NCBI RefSeq assembly: GCF_026017845.1
Contig: NZ_CP100416.1
Span: 1,517,945 to 1,581,944, forward strand
Source: Amycolatopsis mediterranei
GTDB lineage: Bacteria; Actinomycetota; Actinomycetes; Mycobacteriales; Pseudonocardiaceae
DNA length: 64,000 nt
Reading direction: 5' to 3'
The position numbers and the translations under genes are program-made. The notes under the pieces were generated by a model, which saw only the letters and a list, made by a program, of their open reading frames with translations, did no database searches and was not told the origin of the DNA. Positions within the stretch are counted from its first letter, which is position 1. Each line of letters begins with the position of its first letter. Below, in pieces: positions 56,691 through 64,000 of the stretch.

Positions 56691-59224
56691 GCGTGCTGAC
56701 TCTCGCCTGGCAGACCATCCGGAGCCGGCTCGGCGGCTTCGCCGGCGCCTTCATCGCGATCCTGTGCGGCACCGCACTGGTGGCCGCCTGCGGCGTCCTC
56801 ATGGAGTCCGGCCTGCGCGCCGGCGTCCCCACCCAGCGCTACGCCGCCGCGGCCGTCGTCGTCGGCGGGGCGCAGACCGTGCGCCCGCCCGGCGCCGACG
56901 CCCTCTCCACCGAGCAGGTCGGCGAGCAGCCGTCGGTGCCGGTGGCGCTGGCCGGGCGGATCGCCGCGGTGCCCGGGGTGCGCGCGGCGGTGGCGGAGCA
57001 GAGCTTCCCGGCGCAGGTCGTGAGCCGGGACGGGCAGGTGCTCGCCGGGCGGGAGTCGCTCGGGCACAACTGGGACGCGGCCGTGCTGGCGCCGTTCACC
57101 CTGCGCGGCGGCGACGCACCCGCGACCGCCGGCGAGGTCGTGCTGGACGCCGACCTGGCGCGCCGGGCCGACGTCGGCATCGGCGGGCAGGTGCGGATCA
57201 CGACCCGGTCCGGAACGGAGGCGGTCAAGGTCAGCGGCGTCGTCGACGGCACTTCGCGCCAGTCGGCGGTGTTCTTCACCCCGCAACGGGCGGCGGAGCT
57301 GGCCGGACGACCGGGCCAAGCGCACGCGATCGGCGTCCTCGCCGAGCCCGGGGTCGAGCCGGCGGCCCTCGCCGAGCGGGTGCGTGCCGTTGCGGACGGC
57401 GCCGAGGTGACCACCGGTATCGAACGCAGCAGCATCGAGTTCCTCGACGTCAGCCAGACGCGGACGCTGCTGCTGGCCATCGCGGGCTCGTTCGGCGGCT
57501 TCGCCCTGCTGGTCGCGGTGTTCGTGGTGGCGAGCACGCTGGCCCTGACCATCAACCAGCGCCGCCGGGAGTTCGCGCTGCTGCGGGCGGTCGCGGCGAC
57601 CCCGCGGCAGATCCGCAAGCTCATCGGCACCGAGACGACGCTGATCGCGCTCGTCGCCGGCGTGCTGGGCAGCGTGCTGGGCCTGGCGGTCGCCGGGGGG
57701 CTGCGGGACGCGTTCGCCGCGATCGGGGTGATCCCGGCCGACTTCGGGCTGGCGATCAGCCCGCTCCCGCTGCTGGCCGCGGTCCTGCTCGGCCTGGGCG
57801 CGGCCCGGCTGGCCGCCTGGGCGGCGGCGCGGCGGCCGTCGTCGATCCGGCCCGTCGAGGCGCTGGGCGAGGCCGCCGTGGAGCGCCGCGAGCTCGGCCG
57901 GGGCCGCCTGCTCACCGGCTGGGGCCTGGTGCTGGCCGGCTTCGGCGGCACGCTCGTCCCGCTGTTCCTGCGCGGCGACATCGCCGCTGCGACATCGTCG
58001 ATGGCGACGCTGGTGATCGTCATCGGGCTGGCCGTCGTCGGCCCGCAGGTGACCGGGCTGGTGATGCGGTTCCTGGTCCCCGTGCTCGCCCGGCTCTGGC
58101 GGATCAGCGGCTACCTCGCGGGAGCGAACGGCCACGCCAACGCCCGGCGCGTCGCGGCGGCGGTGACCCCGCTGATGCTGGCGGTGGCGTTCGCGCTCGC
58201 CACCTTCTACGGGCCGACGGCCATGACGGCGGCGGCCCAGCAGGAGTCGGCGCGGTCGACGACCGCCGACTACGTGCTCACGGCGCCGGGCGGGGTCTCG
58301 CCGGAGGTGGCCGCGGCGGCCGGCCGGGTGCCGGGGGTCGCGGCGGCGACACCGGTGGTCCGCACGTCCGTGATCACCGCGTCGACGGTGGGCGACAGCG
58401 TGGAGGTCCAGCGGACGCCCGCGCAGGGCTTGGCGGGCGGCCAGGCCGGGGCCGCCCTCGAACTGGGCGTCGACGCCGGGCGGCTCACCGACCTGACCGG
58501 CGACACCGTGGCGCTGAGCCGTTCGGAAGCGGACTGGCTGGACAAGAAGCTCGGTGACGAGGTCGAGTTCTACTTCGGCGACGGCGTCCCGGCGAAGCTG
58601 CGGCTGGTCGCCACCTACAGGCACGACCTGGCCTTCGGCGACTTCGTGCTGCCGGTCGCGCTGGCCCGCGAGCACATCGGCGGCCGCCTGGACGACTCGG
58701 TGCTGATCCGGCGGCAGCCCGGCGCCGACGCGGGCGCGGTGGGTGCGGCGCTGAATGCGTTGCCGTACCCGGGTTTGGTGGTCGCCCCGGCCGCGGTCGT
58801 CGCGGCTCCGGAAGGCGGGGAACGGCAGGCGCAGTTCTACCTGAACCTGGTGGCGGCCGGCGTGATCGTCGGGTACCTGGCGATTTCGGTGGCCAACACG
58901 CTGGTCCTGACGACCGCCCAGCGCGGCCGCGAGTTCGCGCTGCTGCGGCTGGTGGGCACGACCCGCCGTCAGGTGACCCGCATGATGCGGCTCGAAGCAC
59001 TGGCCACGGTCGGGATCGCCGTCGTCATGGGGACGCTGGTGGCCGTGATCCCGTTGGCGTTGCTCAACATCGGGCTGCGGGGCAACCCGGTTCCGGCCGG
59101 GCCGCCGTCCGTCTACTTCGGAATCATCGCCGGCGCGGTGCTGCTCGGGATGGTGGCGATCGGGGTGGCGACGACGGTGGCGCTGCGGGCCCGGCCGATC
59201 GACGCGATCGGCCTGCGCGAGTAG
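56687..59224 (+). CDS. FtsX-like ABC permease, duplicated type
   Basis: An 845-aa membrane protein with two FtsX/MacB-type cores: one near 260-390 (ALTINQRRREFALLRAVAATPRQIRKLIGTET) and one near 725-840 (VLTTAQRGREFALLRLVGTTRRQVTRMMRLEA). Each has an extracytoplasmic region between the first segment and the core, and about ten membrane segments in all. The GTG at 56687 overlaps the ATPase stop. This large duplicated form is common in actinomycete antibiotic-resistance and envelope-stress exporters. A 9-bp hairpin follows the stop. Confidence 0.92.
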   Translation: MSVLTLAWQTIRSRLGGFAGAFIAILCGTALVAACGVLMESGLRAGVPTQRYAAAAVVVGGAQTVRPPGADALSTEQVGEQPSVPVALAGRIAAVPGVRAAVAEQSFPAQVVSRDGQVLAGRESLGHNWDAAVLAPFTLRGGDAPATAGEVVLDADLARRADVGIGGQVRITTRSGTEAVKVSGVVDGTSRQSAVFFTPQRAAELAGRPGQAHAIGVLAEPGVEPAALAERVRAVADGAEVTTGIERSSIEFLDVSQTRTLLLAIAGSFGGFALLVAVFVVASTLALTINQRRREFALLRAVAATPRQIRKLIGTETTLIALVAGVLGSVLGLAVAGGLRDAFAAIGVIPADFGLAISPLPLLAAVLLGLGAARLAAWAAARRPSSIRPVEALGEAAVERRELGRGRLLTGWGLVLAGFGGTLVPLFLRGDIAAATSSMATLVIVIGLAVVGPQVTGLVMRFLVPVLARLWRISGYLAGANGHANARRVAAAVTPLMLAVAFALATFYGPTAMTAAAQQESARSTTADYVLTAPGGVSPEVAAAAGRVPGVAAATPVVRTSVITASTVGDSVEVQRTPAQGLAGGQAGAALELGVDAGRLTDLTGDTVALSRSEADWLDKKLGDEVEFYFGDGVPAKLRLVATYRHDLAFGDFVLPVALAREHIGGRLDDSVLIRRQPGADAGAVGAALNALPYPGLVVAPAAVVAAPEGGERQAQFYLNLVAAGVIVGYLAISVANTLVLTTAQRGREFALLRLVGTTRRQVTRMMRLEALATVGIAVVMGTLVAVIPLALLNIGLRGNPVPAGPPSVYFGIIAGAVLLGMVAIGVATTVALRARPIDAIGLRE

Positions 59225-59229
59225 GGGGG

Positions 59230-59260
59230 TGCGGGGTGGGCCTGCCGGGCTCACCCCGCA
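59230..59260 (+). terminator. Hairpin after the FtsX gene
   Basis: TGCGGGGTG (59230-59238) pairs with CACCCCGCA (59252-59260), a 9-bp stem with a 13-base loop, 6 bases after the stop at 59224. Confidence 0.6.
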
Positions 59261-59365
59261 TCGCGGGATCATCGAAATTTTCCGAAAGTTATTGCCCGAC
59301 CAGGGGAACCACTCGCATGCTTTTGGCCATCCTGGCTCGCCTGCCAGCCTCGACGAGGAGGAAGC

Positions 59366-60031
59366 ATGCTCACCAAGAAACGCGGCCGCAGCAGGATGTT
59401 CGCCGGCGGCGCCGTCCTTGCGCTGATCGCCGCATTCCTGCCCGGAACCGCCTGGGCCGACACCGTCATCACGACCAACCAGACCGGCAACAACAACGGG
59501 TACTACTACTCGTTCTGGTCCGCCGGTGGCGGCTCGGTCTCCATGACGCTCGGGTCCGGCGGGAACTACCGGACGAACTGGAGCAACGTCAACAACTTCG
59601 TCGCCGGCAAGGGCTGGAGCAACGGCAGCCGGCGGAACGTGAACTACTCCGGCAGCTTCAACCCCTCCGGCAACAGCTACCTGTCGCTCTACGGCTGGAC
59701 GTCCAACCCGCTCGTCGAGTACTACATCGTCGACAACTGGGGCAGCTGGCGGCCGACCGGGACGTACAAGGGCACCGTGACCAGCGACGGCGGCACGTAC
59801 GACATCTACCAGACGACCCGCTACAACGCGCCGTCCGTCGAGGGCAACAAGACGTTCAACCAGTACTGGAGCGTGCGCCAGCAGCGGCGGACCGGCGGCA
59901 CCATCACCACCGGCAACCACTTCGACGCGTGGGGCCGGGCCGGCATGCACCTCGGCAGCTTCAACTACTACATGATCCTCGCGACCGAGGGGTACCAGAG
60001 CAGCGGCAACTCCAACCTGACGGTGGGCTGA
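59366..60031 (+). CDS. Secreted GH11 endo-1,4-beta-xylanase
   Basis: A 221-aa enzyme with a signal peptide ending near TAWA-DT. The mature part is a GH11 jelly roll: [37 protein letters not shown] with the nucleophile Glu118, and [12 protein letters not shown] with acid/base Glu208. There is no carbohydrate-binding module, unlike many Streptomyces GH11 xylanases. AGGAGG precedes the ATG. The gene ends 2 bases before the deacetylase, forming a xylan-degrading operon. It would cut xylan outside the cell. Confidence 0.95.
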   Translation: MLTKKRGRSRMFAGGAVLALIAAFLPGTAWADTVITTNQTGNNNGYYYSFWSAGGGSVSMTLGSGGNYRTNWSNVNNFVAGKGWSNGSRRNVNYSGSFNPSGNSYLSLYGWTSNPLVEYYIVDNWGSWRPTGTYKGTVTSDGGTYDIYQTTRYNAPSVEGNKTFNQYWSVRQQRRTGGTITTGNHFDAWGRAGMHLGSFNYYMILATEGYQSSGNSNLTVG

Positions 60032-60033
60032 CC

Positions 60034-60696
60034 ATGCGCGCGTGGAGCACTTTGCTGGCGACGGCGGCCATCGCCGTGGCGAGCGCCGTCGCCGTCACCC
60101 CGGCGCAAGCCGCGACGTGCAACGGGTACGTGGGCCTGACCTTCGACGACGGGCCGTCGAACGCCCACACCCCGGCCATCCTGAACGCGTTGCGGCAGAA
60201 CGGGTTACGGGCCACGATGTTCAACGAGGGCCAGTACGCGGCCGCGTACCCGGCCCAGGTCCGAGCGGAGGTGAGCGCGGGGATGTGGGTCGGCAACCAC
60301 AGTTACACGCACCCGCACCTCACCCAGCTGAGCCAGGCGCAGGTGGATTCCGAGATTTCCCGGACCCAGCAGGCGATCGCGGCCGCCGGCGGTGGCACAC
60401 CCCGGCTGTTCCGCCCGCCGTACGGGGAAACGAACGCGACGGTCCAGTCGGTGGAGTCGAAGTACGGCCTCCGCCAGATCATCTGGGACGTCGACTCGGG
60501 AGACTGGAACAACGCCAGCGTCGACGCGATCGTCGCGGCCAACGCCCGGCTCACGAACGGCCAGGTCATCCTGATGCACGAATGGCCGGCCAACACCCTG
60601 TCCGCGATCCCGCGCATCGCCCAGACGCTCGCCGGCCGCGGGCTCTGCGCCGGGATGATCTCACCGCAGACGGGGCGGGCGGTCGCCCCGGGCTGA
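60034..60696 (+). CDS. Secreted CE4 polysaccharide deacetylase, likely acetylxylan esterase
   Basis: A 220-aa exported enzyme with a signal peptide (VAVTPAQA-AT). The NodB motifs are complete: GLTFDDGPSN with Asp38/Asp39, NHSYTHPHL with His89 and His93, LFRPPYGETN, DVDSGDW, and LMHEW. The CE4 family removes acetyl groups from xylan, chitin or peptidoglycan. Its position 2 bases after a GH11 xylanase matches the xlnB-axeA pair known in Streptomyces lividans, so acetylxylan is the best guess. A perfect 13-bp hairpin ends the operon. Confidence 0.93.
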   Translation: MRAWSTLLATAAIAVASAVAVTPAQAATCNGYVGLTFDDGPSNAHTPAILNALRQNGLRATMFNEGQYAAAYPAQVRAEVSAGMWVGNHSYTHPHLTQLSQAQVDSEISRTQQAIAAAGGGTPRLFRPPYGETNATVQSVESKYGLRQIIWDVDSGDWNNASVDAIVAANARLTNGQVILMHEWPANTLSAIPRIAQTLAGRGLCAGMISPQTGRAVAPG

Positions 60697-60706
60697 CGGT
60701 GCGGGA

Positions 60707-60739
60707 GGTGGCGCGGCGGTTGCACCCCGCCGCGCCACC
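60707..60739 (+). terminator. Perfect 13-bp terminator of the xylan operon
   Basis: GGTGGCGCGGCGG (60707-60719), 7-base loop, CCGCCGCGCCACC (60727-60739), 10 bases after the stop at 60696. It separates the xylan operon from the ABC exporter. Confidence 0.85.
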
Positions 60740-60880
60740 ATCCGACCCTCCACAGTGGATTTCCCAGCCGCCGGCCAAGGCAAGGCGCCGGTTAACTCGG
60801 ACATTTCACCGGCCCGGTGACGGCCGGTCGGGTGCCGTTCCCGCAGCGTTCACTTCGGTCGCCCGCACCCGTCATTTGCG

Positions 60881-61813
60881 GTGCCTAAGTTTCTTCGCGT
60901 GGACGCACCCTTGGCTGTGAGAGCGCGCGGGATCACCAAGTGCTTCGGTGACGTCGTCGCGCTCGACGGCATCGACTTCGACGTCGCCCCCGGGCGGATC
61001 CACGGCCTGGCCGGCCCGAACGGTGCCGGCAAGACGACGCTGCTCGGCCTGCTGCTGAGCCTGGCCGTCGCCGACGAAGGGCGGCTGGAAATCCTCGGGA
61101 CGCCGGTCGGCCGGGCGCTCGCCGCTCCCGCCGGGGTCGCGGGGTTCGTGGACGGGCCGGGTCTCTACCCGTCGCTCACCGCGCGGCAGAACCTGACCGC
61201 ACTGGCCAAGCTGGGCGGTCACCCCGTCGGCGACGTCCTCGAGGAGGTCGGGCTCGCCGACGTCGCCGACGACCGGGTGCGCGGCTTTTCCCTCGGCATG
61301 CGCCAGCGGCTCGGCCTGGCGGCGGCCCTGCTCACCTCGCCCCGGCTGCTGGTGCTCGACGAGCCGGCCAACGGCCTGGACCCGGCGGGCAAGCAGCACG
61401 TCCACGGCGTCCTGGCACGGCTGGCGGCGGCCGGCACGGCGGTGGTGCTGTCCAGCCACCGGATGGACGACCTCGAGGCGCTGTGCGCGGAGGTGACGAT
61501 CCTCGCGACCGGCCGGGTGGTCTTCACCGGCCCGCTGGCCAAGCTGTCCGCGGAGAGCGGCGAGCTGGCCTACCGGCTGCGGACCTCCGACCCGGCCGCC
61601 GCCCGCCGGGTGATCGAACAGACGCGGGGGATCCGGCTCGTCGAGGCGCCGCGGGAGGCCGAGGGCGTGGTCGTGCGCGCGCTCGTGCCCGCGCTGGACG
61701 AACTGGTGCTGCGGCTGGGGCGGGACGGTGTCGCGGTGCGCGAGCTCGCGCCCGTGGTGTCGCCCCTGGAAGCGGCGTTCCTCGCGCTGACCGGGCAGGA
61801 GGCCACCCGATGA
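60881..61813 (+). CDS. ABC transporter ATP-binding protein (ABC-2 exporter type)
   Basis: A 310-aa ATPase. Walker A GPNGAGKTTLLG, signature FSLGMRQRLGLAAALL, Walker B LLVLDEPANGLDP, H-loop SSHRMDDLEALC. After about residue 215 a C-terminal domain follows, with ALVPALDELVLRLGRDGVAVRELAPVVSPLEAAFLALTG. The start is uncertain: GTG 60881 or GTG 60899; a TAAGTT box at 60886-60891 would favour leaderless use of 60899. Its stop overlaps the permease ATG (ATGA). Paralogous in type to the ATPase at 21380. Cargo unknown. Confidence 0.9.
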   Translation: MPKFLRVDAPLAVRARGITKCFGDVVALDGIDFDVAPGRIHGLAGPNGAGKTTLLGLLLSLAVADEGRLEILGTPVGRALAAPAGVAGFVDGPGLYPSLTARQNLTALAKLGGHPVGDVLEEVGLADVADDRVRGFSLGMRQRLGLAAALLTSPRLLVLDEPANGLDPAGKQHVHGVLARLAAAGTAVVLSSHRMDDLEALCAEVTILATGRVVFTGPLAKLSAESGELAYRLRTSDPAAARRVIEQTRGIRLVEAPREAEGVVVRALVPALDELVLRLGRDGVAVRELAPVVSPLEAAFLALTGQEATR

Positions 61814-63147
61814 CCGCGACCGTCGCCGTCCCCGCCCGTCCGGTTCCCCTTGCGCGCACCTACCGCTTCGAGCTCGTCAAGCTCTTCTCCACCTGGCGCA
61901 TCCGCCTGCTCGTGCTGGCCTGCTGGCTCGCTCCGGCGATCTTCGTCGCCGCCGTGAGCGAACAAAGCTCGCTGCCCGTCGACACCCTCTTCGGCCGCTG
62001 GATGAACGCCACCGGGTGGGCCGGCCCGCTCGTCATGCTCGGCTTCGCCGGCACCTACGCGCTTCCCCTCCTCACCTCCGTCGTCGCCGGGGACGTGTTC
62101 GCCGCCGAGGACCGGCTGGGTACCTGGCGGCACCTGCTCGTGGCCGTCCGGTCCAAGAGCCGGCTCTTCGCCGCGAAAGCGCTGGCCAGCCTGACCGTCC
62201 TGCTCGTGCTGGTCGCCGGGATGGCCGTCTCCAGCACCGCCGGCGGCCTGCTCACCGCCGGGAACCGCGCCCTCGTCGGCTTCGACGGGCACCTGCTCGC
62301 TCCCGGCGACGCGGCCACCGGCGTGCTCCTCGCCTGGGTGAGCGTGCTCGCTCCGACCCTGGCCCTCGCCGCGCTCGGGCTGCTCGGGTCCGTCCTCTGG
62401 GGACGGTCGCCGATGGGCCTGCTCCTGCCCGCCGTCGCCGCCCTCGCCATGGCGCTCGCCCAGCTGCTGCCACTGCCCGTCGCCGTGCGGCTCGCCCTGC
62501 CCAGCTACGCCTTCATCGCGTGGAACGGTCTCTTCACCAGCCCCGCGCAGCTCGGGCCGCTGCTCGTCGCGGCCGGTGTCAGCCTGGCCTGGGCCGTGGC
62601 CGCGACGACGCCGGCGTACCTGCTGTTCGTGCGCCGCGACTTCACCAACGCCGCCCACGAAGGCTCCGGACGCCGGGCGCTCGCCGCCGTGCCGCTGGTC
62701 GTGCTCTTCGGCGCCACCGCCGCGATCGTCGCCGTGGCGACACCCGCGCTGGGCTCCGGGATCACCCAAAACAAGGTGCAGCAGTCGGTCGCCACCGCGT
62801 TCGCGCACCTCTACCGCCTGCAGACCGGGCAGCTGCACCGCCCCGACGTCACCGAAGCGGAGCTGGCGGCCACGGCCGCGTGCACCAAGGGCGACGGCCT
62901 GGTCGCCGCCGACGGACCCGGCAACGACTGGCGGTGCGTCGTCACCTGGCACCTGCCCGGCGTCGCGGCCACCGGATCGGCGATCTACCAGCTGGACGTC
63001 ACCGCGGACGGGCGGTACGTCGCCGACGGCGACGGCCCGAAGGAAGTCAACGGCTACTTCCAGGTGCGGACCCCCGAGGGAGACCAACCCAACCCGCTCT
63101 GGCAGTTCGACGCGAACGTCGAGCTGCTTCCCACCACGAAGGGATGA
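61810..63147 (+). CDS. ABC-2-type permease with extracytoplasmic C-terminal domain
   Basis: A 445-aa membrane protein. Residues 1-275 hold about six segments with the ABC-2 contact region AGDVFAAEDRLGTWRHLLVAVRSKSRLFAAK. A further segment (LAAVPLVVLFGATAAIVAVATPALG) is followed by about 130 exported residues (from SGITQNKVQQSVATAFAHLYR) with two Cys residues that may pair (TAACTKGDG and NDWRCVVTW) and a beta-rich end. Such an outer domain is unusual in ABC-2 permeases and may bind cargo or the next gene's product. Its stop overlaps the following ATG. Confidence 0.85.
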   Translation: MTATVAVPARPVPLARTYRFELVKLFSTWRIRLLVLACWLAPAIFVAAVSEQSSLPVDTLFGRWMNATGWAGPLVMLGFAGTYALPLLTSVVAGDVFAAEDRLGTWRHLLVAVRSKSRLFAAKALASLTVLLVLVAGMAVSSTAGGLLTAGNRALVGFDGHLLAPGDAATGVLLAWVSVLAPTLALAALGLLGSVLWGRSPMGLLLPAVAALAMALAQLLPLPVAVRLALPSYAFIAWNGLFTSPAQLGPLLVAAGVSLAWAVAATTPAYLLFVRRDFTNAAHEGSGRRALAAVPLVVLFGATAAIVAVATPALGSGITQNKVQQSVATAFAHLYRLQTGQLHRPDVTEAELAATAACTKGDGLVAADGPGNDWRCVVTWHLPGVAATGSAIYQLDVTADGRYVADGDGPKEVNGYFQVRTPEGDQPNPLWQFDANVELLPTTKG

Positions 63148-64000
63148 GTCCGATGCAGGTAACACGCCGCAGACGGCGTGCCGGGAAAAGCCGGCTGGGC
63201 GGCCATCGGCTGCGCTACGCCACCGCCGGCTCCGCCACGCTCGTGCTCATCGCCACCGGCACCGGTGCCGGCGTCGCGTCGACCGCGCAGTTCGGCCAGG
63301 ACCAGGTCGGCCAGGTCACCGAGAACGGCCAGGTCGTCTCGGCCGACCAGTACCTCAAGCCGATCGGCGATCGGCTGGTCGTGAACAACGGCAAGATCAT
63401 GGCGTCCGCGGTCAGCCCCGACGGCGCCCACCTCGCCGCGCTGACCGCCGACGGCGGGATCGCGCTGACCATCGTCGACCTGAAGAGCTGGAAGGTGCAG
63501 CAGCTCGTCGGCAACTCGGCGACGGCGAACCTGCGCATCGCCGGCAACGACGTCGGACAGGAAGGTCCGTCGTACTCCCCGGACGGCAAGAGCCTGTGGC
63601 TAGCGCAGACCGACGGCTACACCAAGTTCACGGTGAACCCGGACGGCACGGTCGCCGCGCCGGCGTCGGTGAAGATCCCGGCGGACGGCACCAAGCACGC
63701 GCTGGTGGCCCAGGCCGTCTTCTCGCCCGACGGCGCGACCGTGTACTCCGCGGTCAACGGCCAGAACCGCGTCGTCGCCCTCGACGCGGCGACCGGCGCG
63801 ATCAAGCAGAGCTGGGCCACCGGCAACGCCCCGCGTGACCTGGTCCGCGTCGGCACCAAGCTGTACGTCAGCAACGAAGGCGGCCACGCGGCGAAGCCGG
63901 GCGAGCCGACGCTGAACTCGTACGACACCCAGGTGCCGGCCAGCCAGTTCACCGGCGCCACCACCAGCGGCACGGTCAGCGTCATCGACCTCGCGAACGC
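63144..64000 (+). CDS. YncE-like beta-propeller protein (3' end outside window)
   Basis: At least 285 codons, running off the window. The ATG at 63144 overlaps the permease stop (ATGA). An Arg-rich N-terminus (QVTRRRRRAGKSR) precedes a hydrophobic segment (YATAGSATLVLIATGTGAG), a signal or anchor. Then come repeated propeller blades, each with a SPDG turn: ASAVSPDGAHLAALT, SYSPDGKSLWLAQ, VFSPDGATVYSAV, and VVALDAATGAIKQSWATGNAPRDL. Proteins of this kind in actinomycetes often carry a phosphoesterase domain after the propeller; that part would be outside the window. It may work with the exporter. Confidence 0.82.
   Translation, partial: MSPMQVTRRRRRAGKSRLGGHRLRYATAGSATLVLIATGTGAGVASTAQFGQDQVGQVTENGQVVSADQYLKPIGDRLVVNNGKIMASAVSPDGAHLAALTADGGIALTIVDLKSWKVQQLVGNSATANLRIAGNDVGQEGPSYSPDGKSLWLAQTDGYTKFTVNPDGTVAAPASVKIPADGTKHALVAQAVFSPDGATVYSAVNGQNRVVALDAATGAIKQSWATGNAPRDLVRVGTKLYVSNEGGHAAKPGEPTLNSYDTQVPASQFTGATTSGTVSVIDLAN

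Noticed and set aside
1..64000. tRNA, rRNA or known riboswitch genes
   Set aside because: I found no cloverleaf with a GTTCGA-type arm and no recognisable riboswitch core; a covariance-model scan was not possible.

Overview
The window is high-GC actinomycete chromosome. G/C-rich third positions, many GTG starts, leaderless promoters (TANNNT boxes 6-7 bases before a start codon), a probable mycothiol-dependent enzyme domain, SARP/AfsR-type regulation and secreted polysaccharide hydrolases all fit. Recurrent TCCAC(A/T)GTGGA words suggest Pseudonocardiaceae, perhaps an Amycolatopsis-like organism; this placement is inference. About 57 genes are supported. I saw no tRNA, rRNA, CRISPR array, transposase or integrase.

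Layout. 1-2.5 kb: end of an alpha/beta hydrolase, then a secreted discoidin/FN3/PQQ-type sugar dehydrogenase. 2.5-4.6 kb: a coupled minus-strand operon with two proteins that each carry two YbjQ-like domains. 4.6-8 kb: a PfkB sugar kinase, a GH4 phospho-glycosidase and an SDR protein. 8.2-12.8 kb: a Tat-exported KstD-like flavoprotein, a luciferase-like monooxygenase, and a TetR regulator coupled to a Glu/Leu-type dehydrogenase. 13.1-15.6 kb: an epoxide hydrolase fused to a mycothiol-type isomerase domain, divergent from a TetR gene, with two identical-class operators between them. 15.7-19.5 kb: a secreted DUF11-like protein, a trypsin-like protease, a LuxR gene remnant, a rhomboid protease and a FolP2-type DHPS homologue. 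19.5-20.25 kb: a non-coding island of two very long palindromes and a 7-bp tandem repeat. 20.3-24 kb: an RseB/LolA-like protein with an ABC-2 exporter, and a lipase-like hydrolase.

24-28.9 kb is the most interesting protein-coding region. It holds a TPR-CHAT caspase-like protease divergent from a cytoplasmic subtilase, followed by a sigma factor coupled to a 148-aa protein. This recalls protease/sigma-factor signalling, for example TPR-CHAT Csx29 in type III-E CRISPR systems, but without CRISPR. 29-33 kb: a small lipoprotein, a GH64 beta-1,3-glucanase, an EamA exporter with a divergent MarR gene, and an MBL-fold hydrolase. 33.1-38.1 kb: a mannose-class PTS (IIB, a fused IIC-IID, IIA) with a ceramidase-like hydrolase and a HutC/GntR regulator. 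Two DasR-like palindromes lie upstream, with a 21-bp hairpin between two candidate promoters.

38.4-43.7 kb: an AfsR-type SARP/NB-ARC/TPR regulator, a type II thioesterase homologue that has lost its catalytic serine, and an MFS exporter. 44.4-50.4 kb: an orphan NMT1-like binding lipoprotein and a complete branched-chain-amino-acid-type ABC transporter operon. 50.4-53.7 kb: a TetR gene, a membrane-anchored NACHT NTPase and an HPF/RaiA-like protein. 53.7-59.2 kb: a two-component system divergent from a MacB-type ABC/FtsX pair. 59.4-60.7 kb: a xylanase and acetylxylan esterase operon ending in a strong terminator. 60.9-64 kb: an ABC-2 exporter translationally coupled to a beta-propeller (YncE-like) protein that runs off the end.
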